DNA from: Avena insularis
Taxonomy: Eukaryota > Streptophyta > Magnoliopsida > Poales > Poaceae
DNA: 64,000 nt
Direction: 5' to 3'
Assembly: GCA_023614405.1 (NCBI GenBank)
Contig: CM042689.1
Span: 307,683,132 to 307,747,131 of the forward strand
Made by a program: the position numbers and the translations under genes. Position 1 is the stretch's first letter. The number at the start of each line of letters is the position of its first letter. Below the pieces are notes generated by a model that worked only from the letters and a program-made list of their open reading frames with translations, was not told the origin of the DNA and ran no database searches. Below are positions 32,717 through 43,684 of this stretch, piece by piece.

Positions 32717-35700
32717 ATTTTTCATAAAAGGTGATTGGGACTCCCAGCCTCTGCATCAAAGAGATGCAACATACATCAAAACAATCCAAAGCCATAAGAC
32801 AATACCTACAAACCCGACAAATCTTTATGTTGGGTAAGAGCAAACATTATCATCCGTGTTGGGTGTAACACCCTGGTCTCTCTGGACCGGCGGCTGTCAC
32901 TCCTGACAGCTTACTAGGATATATAGACTGGCATCATAGATAAACACAAGTATTTTCTGCGTACTTTGTCCTCACTCGTGCGCATCCAGGAATAATTTTC
33001 CTGTCAGTCACTCATCCTCAAATCGTTCTAGCTCAAGCACACTTAACCTTAGAATTCTTTTCAAATGATATTACAGAAAATAAGTTGTAATTTTTTGGTA
33101 TGAGTATCTTATCAATTATATTAATCCATGCGTCAGGATCTCACATACACCTACCCTTAGAATATCGACGCCCTTGTCGATCAAACATGAGCCAGGAACA
33201 TCCCCTCTTGGCACACGTCTGTGCGTCTTGTGCCAGCACATGTGTCATGCCGTGTCCACTCTGGGCCACACACGTCATGATTCACATGTCTATGCCACTA
33301 ATCCGCACACGCTCGTGTAACTGCGAGGATCCGCTCTAATACCATGTGTAACACCCCGCCCTCTCCAGACCTGTGGCTATCACCCCGACCTCTTCGGACC
33401 GGCGGCAATCACCCGTGGCAGCTTACTAGGATCTCTAGACCGCCTCACAGACCAACACTAGTCTTTTCTATGCATTTCGTCCTCACTCGTGTGTACCCGA
33501 GAACAACTTCTCAGTCGGTCATCCATCTTCAAATAGCTCTAGACCAAGCATGCTTAACCTTAGAGTTATTTTCAGATGAGATTCTAAAAAAGAAGTAGCA
33601 ACTTGTTAGTATGAGTATCCTATCAATACTATTAAGCCATGCGCCAGGATCTCACATTGGGTAAACATCCCGAAGCCACCACACAATTCCTACAAACCTG
33701 ACAAATCTTTATGTTGGATAAGATCACATGTTGTCATCCATGCTGGGTAAACATCTTGAGGGCCGCTCACTCTACTTCGTTGCATGGCTCCATAAGAAAG
33801 CACCCAGTGCTATGATCGATGGGACCAAGTATGGAGTCGGTTCCTACACAAATAGATAACCTACATATTAGCGAGACTCTTAATTTTTTCAAAATGATAT
33901 CGTTCCGACAAAGCCACAAATCTCATCATAAGGCTACTGCTCCAACAAGGATGTGTTTTTAAAAATTTGAAGGAATTCCCTATAGCTAAACTAACACTAA
34001 CCGCTCCCTTATGCAAATTCCAATGGATCAAGTCATGTCCAAGTATTAGTAAAATATTTATTAGCATCCACTAAAGCATCCTAATTAGGTAATAGATCTC
34101 ACCCAGAAGACACATTTGGGAGATATGACCCTAGTATTCCCTTAACTTTAGCATAATTATATCTAAAAATATGTTAGAAGTCATGGGTATTGAATACTCA
34201 ATGGTACATTCCCAAGCCATGTGTCTTCCCAAATCTTAGTGGCAAACCGTCACTAATAGTGAATGTTCCAAATTTGAAAAGGTAACTTTTTACTCTCATT
34301 TTGATATGTGAGAGAGAGCCTTGGAACCAATGTACAATTATCCCGAAGTAGCTCTCACCACACCCCATCCATGATAAGAAGATTAAACAACCAACTACTA
34401 AGAAAGTCGATGTTTTTAGTCTCCAAATCATGGATTTCTAGTGCACCTTATCCTTTGGATGGCATAGGGCACTCCATTTGGCGAGCAAGTTCTTTATTTT
34501 TTTTCTATCAAACTGCCAATAAACCTTGACCATTAATAAACCAACCATTGCAACACCATTTCAGCACATGCAATAAGGAAATATGTAATTAACCATGTTC
34601 ATAACTACAATGTTGATTAGTACCAAACATACCCTACTTACCTTTCCAGTTGATGTTGTTGAGACTTTTTCAGAGTATTCCCTCTACCTACTTCGATTTC
34701 ACAATATTAAGTCTCTGGCAATGTACCAGGATCCCAAGATAGTGGATAGAAAACTGACCTCTCTCACATCCAAAGAAGTTGGCATATTTAACCACACCTT
34801 CCTGAGCTTCACCGAAGCAGAATGATTCACTCTTGTGGTGGATGTTTTTTAGACTAGAAAGCTCCTCAAAAGCATGTAGAACCAGTTTGAGTATTTTTGC
34901 TATTATCCAACTCATGATCCATAAGGAGGATGATATAATCAGCGTGTTGTTGAATGGATAAACCATCATCTACATAATGTGATGCACGACACCGCAGATG
35001 TTACCATCTTGCTTGGCATGCTTAATGAGAGTATTGAAAATATCAACCACTATATTAAAGAGCACATGGGAAGTAAAACACCTTAATGAAGTCCCTTCCT
35101 AGTCAAAGGTAATGGCATTTAAGATCATTTACTTTTATGGCAACGCTACCTCCACACACAAATTTATTAACCCACTTCCGACAAAAGAGACAATCCCTTC
35201 ATAGGGACAATTTTTATAGGAAAGGCTAGTTAACTTTATCAAATGTCTTCTCAAAATCTATTTAGGATCTTCCTGTTTTTTGTTGCATCTTATGAACCAT
35301 TTAATGTAGCAAAACCACTCTATCTAGGATGATCCTACCTTGTATGAAAGCCGATTGGTTTGTCCACATCACCTTATCTCTGACCCCATTTCACATGATA
35401 TTTACTACCTTAGGAAAGTTGCAGTGAGCATACATACATGGATATATTGTTGAATGTAGCAAGGTTCCTCAACCTATAGAAGAATGATTTTTCCGAATTG
35501 CAACTTAAACAGTTCCAAATTCACCATTATGTAAGTCCTTGAGCAACTATAACAAAGCATCCTTTATTATCTGCAAAAAAATGTTGATAGAATTCTGATA
35601 GGAAACTATTATAGCCCGATAATTTGTTATGATCTTTGGGAAATTGCTTCCCGCACTTCATTCTTCGTAAATGGATCGTTGAGGATCATATTTCCATCAA

Positions 35701-36060
35701 GCGATACCTAAGGAATATCACAAATTTTATAGTCCTCCAACGAGAGAAGACTAACATGAGGGGATCCAAAAGGTTCTTATAATAGTGTCCATGAACGTTT
35801 TTAGATGAGCCACTGCTTCATTATGTCCTTCTTGGCTAAACGTAATATTATGTTATATATATTCCTATTTGCTACCATGCAGAAGCATCTCAATATCTCC
35901 CTCCACTGTATTTTGAACCTTGAATCTTAGATACCATTTTAGCTTAGCTTGTTGCAATAGCCTACTTATCTGCTCATTTGATTGATTCCTAATTTAAATC
36001 TCTTGATCAGTAAGTTCTCTAGTTTTTGCAATATTGCAAAACTTCTCATGTTAATGACAT
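32717..36060 (-). mobile_element. Decayed LINE in gene B kinase exon
   Basis: Minus-strand fragments resemble plant non-LTR reverse transcriptase polyproteins: SFCFGEAQEGVVKYANFFG and IHYLGILVH at 34969-34688, and DGLPLRFGKTHGLGM with WFQGSLSHIK at 34431-34198. The 3' end on the minus strand reads GATGCAGAGGCTGGGAGTCC near 32755, a known LINE tail style, followed by an A-rich tract. All frames are broken. The 5' border (about 36060) is approximate. Confidence 0.7.
32864..33656 (-). mobile_element. Cassandra TRIM element
   Basis: Two direct repeats, 32864-33145 (282 bp) and 33347-33656 (310 bp), run from TGTAACACC to CTCACA on the plus strand. TTGGG flanks both sides (32859-32863 and 33657-33661). 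On the minus strand the LTRs contain 5S-rRNA-like sequence (GGTTAAGCATGCTTGG, GGATGACCGACTGAGAAG), the hallmark of Cassandra. The minus strand after the 5' LTR reads TGGTATTAGAGCGGATCC, the tRNA-Met primer site. The 201-bp interior has no gene. It lies inside the LINE. Confidence 0.93.
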
Positions 36061-36633
36061 GTCTCTCTTATTATTTTCCTACAGAGACCCAAGAGTGCTG
36101 CATATATGAGTACATGCCTAACGACTCGACTAGAAGAGATGATTTTGAACAACTCAAAGATGCATATTCTAATACTTGGAAATTTTTTTACAATTGGCAA
36201 TGTGGATAACTTCACGGTGGATGTAGCGTCACGTGCATTTTGATACCAAACCCCACTATGTTCAACTGAATGGAGTTCTCCGTTCTAAGATTTCTAGTTC
36301 TGCAATGGCAAAGCTATGTGTAAGCAAAGAGAGTACTATATCCATTGATGGAGCAAGCGGAACAATAGGCTATATTGACCCTAAATTATTTCCAAAGAAA
36401 TTTTAGGGGCACTAAGTAGGAAGGTTAATATTTATGGTTATGAAATGGTGGTCCTTGAGATGGTTGTCTCATGAGAAAAATATCAATGAAAGCAGTAAAT
36501 TTAGCAGCCAATATTCCTTGCAATAGATTTATAAACATCAATATAATTATTGTATCGTTGCTTTTGAGAGAAGTGGTGAGATCATAGAAATTGCAAGGAA
36601 AATGATAGTGCTTGGGTTATGGCGTATAAATTC

Positions 36634-37019
36634 GCTATTTTTTTTAAATAATACATTTTTAAAATTCAATTTCACAAATAATACACGAAATCAAAAAATT
36701 GCAAATCTAACGGACCGTCGTCCGTTTTAAAGACGAAGGTGGTGGTTCGTCTTTTAAAAAGACGAAGGGGGTGGTTTGTCCGTTCAAAAGACGAACGTGG
36801 TGACTGGGACAGGTTCATTCACACGTTCATTCAAAAGACGAACGGACGAACCAACCCCCCTTCGTCTTTTCAAAAGACAAACTACCACCTTCGTCTTTTC
36901 AAAAGACGACCACCACCTTCGTCTTTTCAACGGACGACGGTCCGTTAAATTTGCAATTTTTTGATTTTGTATATTATTTGTGAAATTGAATAAAAAAATG
37001 TATTATTAAAAAAAATAGC
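36634..37019. mobile_element. Mutator-like MITE (foldback) in gene B kinase
   Basis: 386 bp, with a perfect 9-bp duplication TATAAATTC (36625-36633 and 37020-37028). Terminal inverted repeats of about 90 bp start GCTATTTTTTTTAAATAAT. The interior is also palindromic, with repeats of AAAAGACGAA and its complement, so the transcript would fold into one long hairpin. It sits inside the codons that match LWCIQ...TNRPTM of the gene A kinase. Confidence 0.92.
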
Positions 37020-37129
37020 TATAAATTCTACTAATCAACCAATAATGATTTGAGTGGTATAGATACAAGAAGGGAGAACAAGTGGCATGGAACTTCCTCC
37101 TAAAGTGGTTTTTAGTTTTCTTAAGTCAA

Positions 37130-38395
37130 TAGTTGGTAAATATCTATTATTATTGATTGCATACTTGAAATACTTCAAATATTTTCCACTACTTTGATAT
37201 ATTGGAAACATGCATTGGAAGTTGTGATGGGATGTAAATAGTGATTGAACCATGAACTGTAGATCACGATTCAAGTGTGTTCATATGACGTTGCATGATG
37301 GTATTCAAAGTTGCAAGTAATGCTATAATTTTTTTGATAATGCATTACATATACATAATTGTTGCATTTGGTTGAAGCTTCAAAGTTCAACATAGAAGTA
37401 GTGTACAAATTAGAAAAGTATCTGACACCCCTTGTCCGTCCCCAACCATCGGGTACAACACAGAGGTATCGGACATGCCTGAATACCGACCACCACATAG
37501 GACACGGGGCCTCTAGTCGGTAGTAAGACCATCCTGTCAACGATCCACACGAGTCGACCAATCGTAAATTAATGTTGTCGCCTGCCCCGCCACATCGCGT
37601 CGGTTCCCCCACGCGTGAGAGTTGCATCTTCCCCATGCATCGCAGACATTACAGCAACTGACATCAATGTCGCTGGCCTACTGGCCACCTCCCGCGCTAA
37701 CGCATTAATCTATCCTTCCTAGTTTGCCCCTGTCAACAACAACAAGGCCATATCAAGTTGTGGGAATCCACAAAGACTAGACATCAACGAGGCGAGCGAG
37801 GTCATAGAGCTTGACATCCTCGCGCAACCGGCCTATAGGTTACCAAGTGATTGGAGTGTGAGCTATTGGGCGGGGTGCCCGTGTAGCCGATCCCCACCAA
37901 CCGCAGCGCGACGATGATGTCCACCAACGCCAGTAGTGGTTGTCGATGCAGATGAAGGGCCCTTAGTTCACCCCTTAGAAGGTGGGAACAAATCTATGAC
38001 GACACAGAGGACACGTCGGAACGCATGCCGATGGAGGAGGCCGGCACCATCGATGTGCCCTCCGATGATTAGAACTAGGGTTTAATATTATGCTTAGTAT
38101 AAATTTTGTTCAAACTCCGTTATAATATATGACAAAATTTAAATGAAATTTGAGGTGTTGGTTTATATTTCAAGAAAGTATAGGGGTTATCACTAGAGGC
38201 GGTCGCCCCATTTGTTCAAACATGTGTATGGCAACCCCATAGCGTACACGAATTGGGGCAGCTCGGGCATATTATTAGTGACGCTAGTAGATTGCTCTTG
38301 ATGTTATAGGATGTACGATCTAGGTCTAATGGAGGACGTAAAGACTATGACATCATTGAAAAACAAGGGAAACATAAGTAGGCTGGCTTTCTACT
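37130..38395. other. 3' flank of gene B and unassigned intergenic DNA
   Basis: 37130-37330 matches the 3' flank of gene A. The rest has only chance frames (37271-37636 minus) and no recognised repeat ends. Confidence 0.45.
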
Positions 38396-38399
38396 TTTC

Positions 38400-39146
38400 T
38401 TTATGGGTATTCTGGACGAAAATAACCCTAGCCTTCGTCGTCTAAGCTCCTTCCACGCATCCACCCAGGTGTCTGTCCTTTCCCCAGTCTGTCTTCTTTG
38501 TTTTTATTTTCATGTTTCCATTGGTCTTTGTGTCTCTAGAGGTATCAACACGGGGGTGGCGGCAATGGCACATAGGAATAAGATCTCTCCGGCATCTCCT
38601 TGCCTGGAGGGTGTCCTTATCGGCTTCAACGAAGGGCCGGTGAGAGTTAGTGACATTAGATCGGTTGTTTCACTTTGGATCTTGGAAATTGGTGTCTATC
38701 AAGGGACACAACCGAATGGTTATTGGCGTGGCGACATCGACCTCTTCTCTCAGCTCTGCTCCACGGCAAGATCCGGTTTTTTAGCCCTTTGGATTGGTGG
38801 TGAAGGATTGCAAGCATGTACTGCTTGGGGTGCATACTCGGCCAATGTTTGATGGACAGCTAGCAGATCTCATTGTTCGTGGGGAGCGGCTATTGCGGTC
38901 TTCAAAGCCTTGTATGAGCGTGTTTGCACCTGTTCATGTCTCTTCCTGTTTATTGCATGTATTTTTCAACCTTCAAACAGACCACATGCAAGCAAAGGAA
39001 GAAAACGGGCAGTATGATTATAGATGTAGTTTTATTCTTATTGGTTGTTTTGTGTCTTGTTGTCCATAGCTTGTAATGTCTTATGTTTCCTTAATGAATA
39101 TCGGTTATGAGATGCCATTTGGGCGTCTTTTCTTAAAAAAAGTCTA
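38400..39146 (+). mobile_element. Possible non-LTR element fragment
   Basis: An open frame of 149 codons at 38403-38852 has no domain I recognise. The stretch ends with CCTTAATGAATATCGG and a late A run (CTTAAAAAAAG), like the 3' tail of a grass LINE. No duplication was fixed. Confidence 0.35.
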
Positions 39147-39321
39147 GACGGACATTGAAATAAAAGACCTTGTTCGTTCTAAAAAAATAAAAGACCTTGA
39201 TGTAACTTCTGTTTAAAGATTCTTCTCGGCTAGTATTTGTTTTATTTTATTTGAACTTATGCGGGAGTACCGCTTTTTATCTAATGAAGTCACACATGCT
39301 TCCATCTCCATTGACCAGTTA

Positions 39322-39664
39322 GAGCATGGCTAATAGAAGAGCCCGCTGCCGGCTCTATGCCAATGCCATGTCACCTAAAAGCCCACTCATACAATAGATT
39401 GGCTATAGGTTAGTTATTAGATTGGCTGTAGCATTAAATACATGAAGTTAAACGAGGCAAATAATTGGTAGTTAGGAATAAGAGCTAGCTAAAAGCCCTC
39501 GCGTCAGCTGCATGCAGGCTCTTTGTCCTTGTTTTGCGTGTGCAGCCGGGCTGTAGACATAGAGCCTGCTTTATTCTCTCTCTTTTATTATCTCTCCTCC
39601 ACATAGGATTTTACTGATGTGAAGCACACTATAGTCAGCTGACTAGGATCTATTGTACTTGCTC
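39322..39664. mobile_element. Tourist-like (PIF/Harbinger) MITE
   Basis: 343 bp with weak inverted ends (GAGCATGGCTAATAG and, complement, GAGCAAGTACAATAG), flanked by TTA at 39319-39321 and 39665-39667. Upstream of the gene at 39895. Confidence 0.6.
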
Positions 39665-39734
39665 TTAATAACAATTTGCAACAAAAAAAATGACAATTTG
39701 CAACAAACATGGGGGAGTGGCATGGAAAGGAAGG

Positions 39735-39810
39735 AGGAAATGGGGTGGAATGGACCAGCGGCCGTGTCCAGTCGTGGTCATGTGGCGCAAAATTTCCATA
39801 CGCGCCCGCT
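39735..39810 (+). promoter_or_regulatory. Conserved upstream block before the 39895 gene
   Basis: It contains TCGTGGTCATGTGGCGCAAA and ATTTCCATACG, related to the blocks before genes A and B. Nearly the same block, with the same neighbours, stands before the gene at 43685. Confidence 0.55.
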
Positions 39811-39894
39811 GCCCTCAGGCCTCGTGAACGAACTGTCACGAACAATCTCACCGAGAAAGTCGGCAGTCTACCCAGTCTCCTCTTCGTAATCCAC

Positions 39895-40642
39895 ATGATG
39901 CTTCCTGTGCTCCTCCTCCCCGCCCTGCTCCTCTTCGCCGTGGCCCACGGCTACCCTCCCGCCTGCAGCAACGCCACCTGCGGCGACCTGACCATCGCCT
40001 ACCCGTTCTGGCTCAACTCCTCTTCGGCCTCCAGCTGCGGCTACCCCGGCCTCGGCCTTGCCTGCGAGAACAACACCACTCTGCTTCTCGTCGATCAGTC
40101 CCACCATCGGTACAGAGTCTCGGGCATCGACTACGACACGCACACGGTCTCCCTCGTCGACGACGCCGAAGCCTTCAACAACACGACCAGCTGCCGGCTC
40201 CTCCACAGCAACCTCACCATCGACCCCAGCTCCCCTCTGCAGCTCACAAGCTCGGACTCCAACATCACCTTCTTCTACAACTGCACGAAGAACGCCTCCT
40301 GACCCTCTGCGGTGGAATTAAGTGGCTGTCCAGAATCCAACAAGAGCTCGTACGTGTTCACTGGCGATGGTTACGCAGGCGAAGCGTACGAGTACGGGTG
40401 CGAGGCGGCGGTGGTGGCGCCGGTGCTTGATACTCATAAGGAGAGCATGGCGGAAGTGCCTCTGGAGAGAAGATACGCTGATGTGCTGATGGGCGGGTTC
40501 GAACTGAACTACAGCCCGCACTCCGAGCAGTGCGGCGTATGCGAGCGATCCGGCGGATGGTGCGGCTACCGGCACAACCAGACGGATGGATGGATGGGGC
40601 TCACCTGCTTCTGCGATGACGGCCCGACCACGGATCAGTGCG
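39895..40642 (+). pseudogene. LRK10L ectodomain exon with one premature stop (gene C)
   Basis: ATG at 39895 starts a signal peptide (MMLPVLLLPALLLFAVAHG). It is followed by a GUB_WAK_bind domain (CSNATCGDLTIAYPFW, CGYPGLGLAC) and, after an in-frame TGA at 40300-40302, the WAK-associated domain (CGVCERSGGWCGY) in the same frame. The exon ends at TGCG-GTATGT with phase 1 (748 nt). The stop would truncate the protein at about 135 residues. No TM or kinase exon lies before the next gene. A sequencing error at the stop is possible, since the rest of the frame is open. Confidence 0.85.
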
Positions 40643-40849
40643 GTATGTATGCGTTTTCTACTCGCTCGTCATCTCTCCTCGACATACTTATCTTTCACAA
40701 CACGAGCTCCTTTATTTGTTTTCAACATGAACTGACTAAAAAAATGGATAAAATTTTCCTCGGAGCTTTGAGGTATGTACGCGTCAATGGCGTCATCTCC
40801 TCCCTCGGTGCTTCTCTTTGAACAGAGTTCGTATTGCTGTGGACTATAG

Positions 40850-41105
40850 TGATTGCTCCACATCTTTTGCTTAAACAGACCGGCGTTTACCGAGATGCAT
40901 TAGTCCTGCAGTGCAGGCTGGTCGCTCTCATTGGGTAATTGTAGGGAGACTGCGCCAACAAGAAGCAAGCAACCAAACTTTCAGCTAAACCTGGTCAAAG
41001 TCCACACGGGTTATACACAGACACAGCTGCCCTCTGCGAAAGCAGTGGCCTGTAGGACTAGAGCCAGAATTAGCCAAATTCGTCTGCCTCCTCTCGCCAG
41101 TCGCC
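40850..41105 (+). promoter_or_regulatory. Type II upstream region, shared with gene G
   Basis: GCTCCACATCTTTTGCTTAA, then GCTCTCATTGGGTAATT, recur at 46230-46335 before gene G. This marks a duplicated promoter unit different from that of genes A, B and C. Confidence 0.5.
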
Positions 41106-42020
41106 ATGGCTCGCCTACCACGCTTGCTCGTCCTCCTCTTCCTCGGCGCCCATGTCTCCCATGGCTCCCATCTCCTGCTCACTGCCTACGACGACTCCAT
41201 GTGCTCGGAGTCGTTCAGGTGTGGCGGCGTTGACATCAAATATCCGTTCTATCTGTCGAACGCAACTCGAGCAGCCCCTGAACACACTTCCAACTTCTCG
41301 TGCGGCTACACCGATCTGAATATCTCCTGCCTAGCCGAGGGGAAAACCGGGACCCCGGTCCTCCACCTCGACGAATACAGCTACATCATCCTGAACATCT
41401 CCTACGACAATCACACCATCATCCTCCGGGACGCCGACCTGCTCCGCGGCAACGACGTCTGTCCGCGGGTCAGCCACAACGTGTCATTCGGCCAGGAGTG
41501 GTTGAACTACGCCGACTCCTTCGACAGCCTCGCATTCTTCTTCGACTGTTACACCAAGCGAGGCGATGACATGCCTCGTGGTTTACAAGATTACCAGATA
41601 AACTGCAAAGGGTTCAGCTCGCCTGGTGTTTCCTTCGTGCTCAGCTCTGAAAAAGTCATTGTTTCCAAAGAGTACGAATTGGCTTACCACTGCACAGATT
41701 ACTTCTTGGCGCCGGTACATGAAGATGCTCTGCTGAGAAGTGATCCGCCCGTGTTGCCTAGCCAATACGGCGTCCTGCTTAGGCGGGGGTTCGAGCTGGA
41801 ATGGAAAACAGAGCAGACATGCTACCCCTGCGAGCAATCTGGCGGACGGTGCTCCTACAGCGAGAACAAGGAATTCCTCGGTTGCTTCTGCTCCGGCGGG
41901 AAGGTGGAGGCTCAGGTTTGCAACAGCAGCAACGCCACCACTGCTTCTGCAGACGCCTCATCATCGGGTAAGTTCTTGAGAACTGATCCTTCAATTGTAT
42001 TCCCATCTGAAAACAAATAG
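41106..42020 (+). CDS. LRK10L/WAK-type ectodomain gene, open (gene D)
   Basis: ATG at 41106 gives a signal peptide of about 20 residues (MARLPRLLVLLFLGAHVSHG), then a GUB_WAK_bind domain ([31 protein letters not shown]). The WAK-associated domain follows ([22 protein letters not shown]). A strong donor GTAAGT at 41968 closes a phase-1 exon of 862 nt. Reading through, the frame continues 17 residues to a stop at 42020. No kinase exon follows before the next ectodomain gene, so either it splices to the distant exons at 49975 and 51536, or it yields a secreted ectodomain of about 304 residues. There are many N-glycosylation motifs. It is similar to genes at 43685 and 46459 (type II). Confidence 0.8.
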   Translation: MARLPRLLVLLFLGAHVSHGSHLLLTAYDDSMCSESFRCGGVDIKYPFYLSNATRAAPEHTSNFSCGYTDLNISCLAEGKTGTPVLHLDEYSYIILNISYDNHTIILRDADLLRGNDVCPRVSHNVSFGQEWLNYADSFDSLAFFFDCYTKRGDDMPRGLQDYQINCKGFSSPGVSFVLSSEKVIVSKEYELAYHCTDYFLAPVHEDALLRSDPPVLPSQYGVLLRRGFELEWKTEQTCYPCEQSGGRCSYSENKEFLGCFCSGGKVEAQVCNSSNATTASADASSSGKFLRTDPSIVFPSENK

Positions 42021-42488
42021 TGGACTTATTATAGTCGACTTATGAGTTACGAACTTGAACTTACGACTATCTCGTCCAACGGAGTTTGAGTATGCTACCC
42101 GCAAAAAAAAGAGTTTGAGTATGCATACTAAGTTTTGCCGCTTAAAGATTTAAATTTGATGATTCCAAAACCTTCATGTGAAAAGGAATTTCGGTATCGT
42201 TCTGCTCATGTAAATTATAGTCAACGAGACAAACTCAAGACAGAGACAGTAGACGACTGACTACTCTGGCGCAGAGATACTGATGAGTGGTAAGACCCCG
42301 CCAACTATCATGTACCGTTGAATCTTACGAGGTCCGCTCAGTTGCCTTTTCTTCTCCGAAACTTCCTGTTCCAAGACCAAGAGCCCTCGCAACATGGCAA
42401 CAAAGACAGGCAGGCGGCCTGCGACCCACTGGTTTAAAGATCAAAACAGAGAATGCAACTCTACTCCTGCTTAGCTAGCCAAGCAGCC

Positions 42489-43034
42489 ATGCCTCTAATG
42501 CAAAGCCACCACCAGCTACTGCAACTGCTTCTCCTCTTGATTGCATGGTCACCTACACCGACACCGACTGGGCGGGCTGCCCCGACCCTCGACAAAGCAC
42601 GGGTTTCTGCATCTACCTCGGTGACAACCTCGTCTCATGGTCTTCGAAGCGGCAACACACGGTCTCTCGTTCCAGCGCTGAGGCTGAGTATCGTGTTGTG
42701 GCTAACGTCGTTATCGAGGCTAGTTGGATTCGTCAACTCCTCCACGAGCTTCATCGACCATCTCCTCCGGCTACGGTTGTGTTCTGCGACAATGTTAGCG
42801 TTGTCTACATGTCAACAAACCCCATCTAGCACCAGCGCACCAAACACATCGAGATCGATTTTCACTTCGTTCGCGATCATGTTGCCATGGGTCAGATTCG
42901 CGTGTTGCATGTTCCTTCGTCTCGACAGTTCGCCAACATCTTAACGAAGAGTCTTCCATCACCGTTGTTTCTGGATTTTCAGTCTAGTATCAATGTTCGC
43001 ACTCCTCCCGTTGTGACTACGGCGGAATATTAGA
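42489..43034 (+). pseudogene. Type III signal-peptide stub joined to a Copia RNase H fragment
   Basis: ATG at 42489 encodes MPLMQSHHQLLQLLLLLIA, matching the start of the gene at 45165, and about 450 bp of upstream sequence also match. At about 42545 the sequence switches to a Copia RNase H read in another frame: DTDWAGCPDPRQSTGFCIYL, HTVSRSSAEAEYRVVANVVI, FCDNVSVVYMSTNPI, then a stop, then HQRTKHIEIDFHFVRDHV. The ectodomain of the host gene is gone. No LTR or duplication was identified. Confidence 0.8.
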
Positions 43035-43403
43035 GATATGCCACATTATGCGTCATGATTTCTAGAGATATGTCACATTATGTGGCATAACTCTCTGATC
43101 CTCTGAATCGTGGAAAGACCTTATTATTGTGATCTCCCATTTATGATTAGGATGGTAATTCTTATGTAAATACACATGTAATAGAAAGGCCCCAGTGTGG
43201 TCAATTCTCTCACAGGCGCAATTACCAATGCGCTTAGTTGGGGAATTTCATGGTGGTTCCAAGAGATCGGCAAGAAAACGAAGGAGAAAGCACCATGTCG
43301 ATAAGGCATCTGGATATTCATGTGTATCTTTGTCGTTATGTCATTGTAGAGGTTGGTGTAATTGTTATTAATATATTCCCCGGCCTTTATAAAAAAGACA
43401 GGC

Positions 43404-43520
43404 TTCCATTTGCAACAAACATGAGGAGCCCGGGAGAGGCAAGGAGGAAATGGCGTGGAATGGACCAGCGGTCGCGTCCAGTCGTGGTCATGTTGCCCAA
43501 AATTTCCATAAGCACCCGTT
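43404..43520 (+). promoter_or_regulatory. Hybrid upstream block before the 43685 gene
   Basis: TTTGCAACAAACATG through CCAGTCGTGGTCATGT and AAATTTCCATA matches the region before the 39895 gene (type I). The leader just before the ATG (CTTCCTCTTGCCAGTCGCC) matches the type II genes at 41106 and 46459. Confidence 0.6.
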
Positions 43521-43684
43521 GCCCTTAGATCTCCTGAATCGTGATTATGGACTGTAGCGAAGAATCTCACTGTCTCACACAGAAAATCGGCACTCTACCC
43601 AATCTCCTCTTCGTCCAAGGGAAGGGACGTGCAGGATTATAGCGGACAACAGCCAATTTCGTCTACTTCCTCTTGCCAGTCGCC

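Larger units (their letters stand above)
29171..37123 (+). pseudogene. LRK10-like receptor kinase pseudogene (gene B)
   Basis: Exon 1 (29171-29882, 712 nt) is open: signal peptide, GUB_WAK_bind (CGYPGLGVSC) and WAK-associated domain ([14 protein letters not shown]). Exon 2 (31289-31327, 39 nt) and the start of exon 3 at 31819 (membrane span AILICLLFFACLLGY) keep the splice sites and phase of gene A. The kinase exon is then broken. A retroposed segment lies at about 31900-32228, a degraded N-lobe at 32240-32505, a LINE with a Cassandra TRIM at about 32717-36060, a degraded C-lobe at 36084-36633, a Mutator MITE at 36634-37019, and the last kinase residues end near 37123. The C-lobe has stops and shifts (for example near 36206 and 36405). 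No working kinase is possible. The intact exon 1 could still give a short secreted protein if expressed. Confidence 0.9.
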
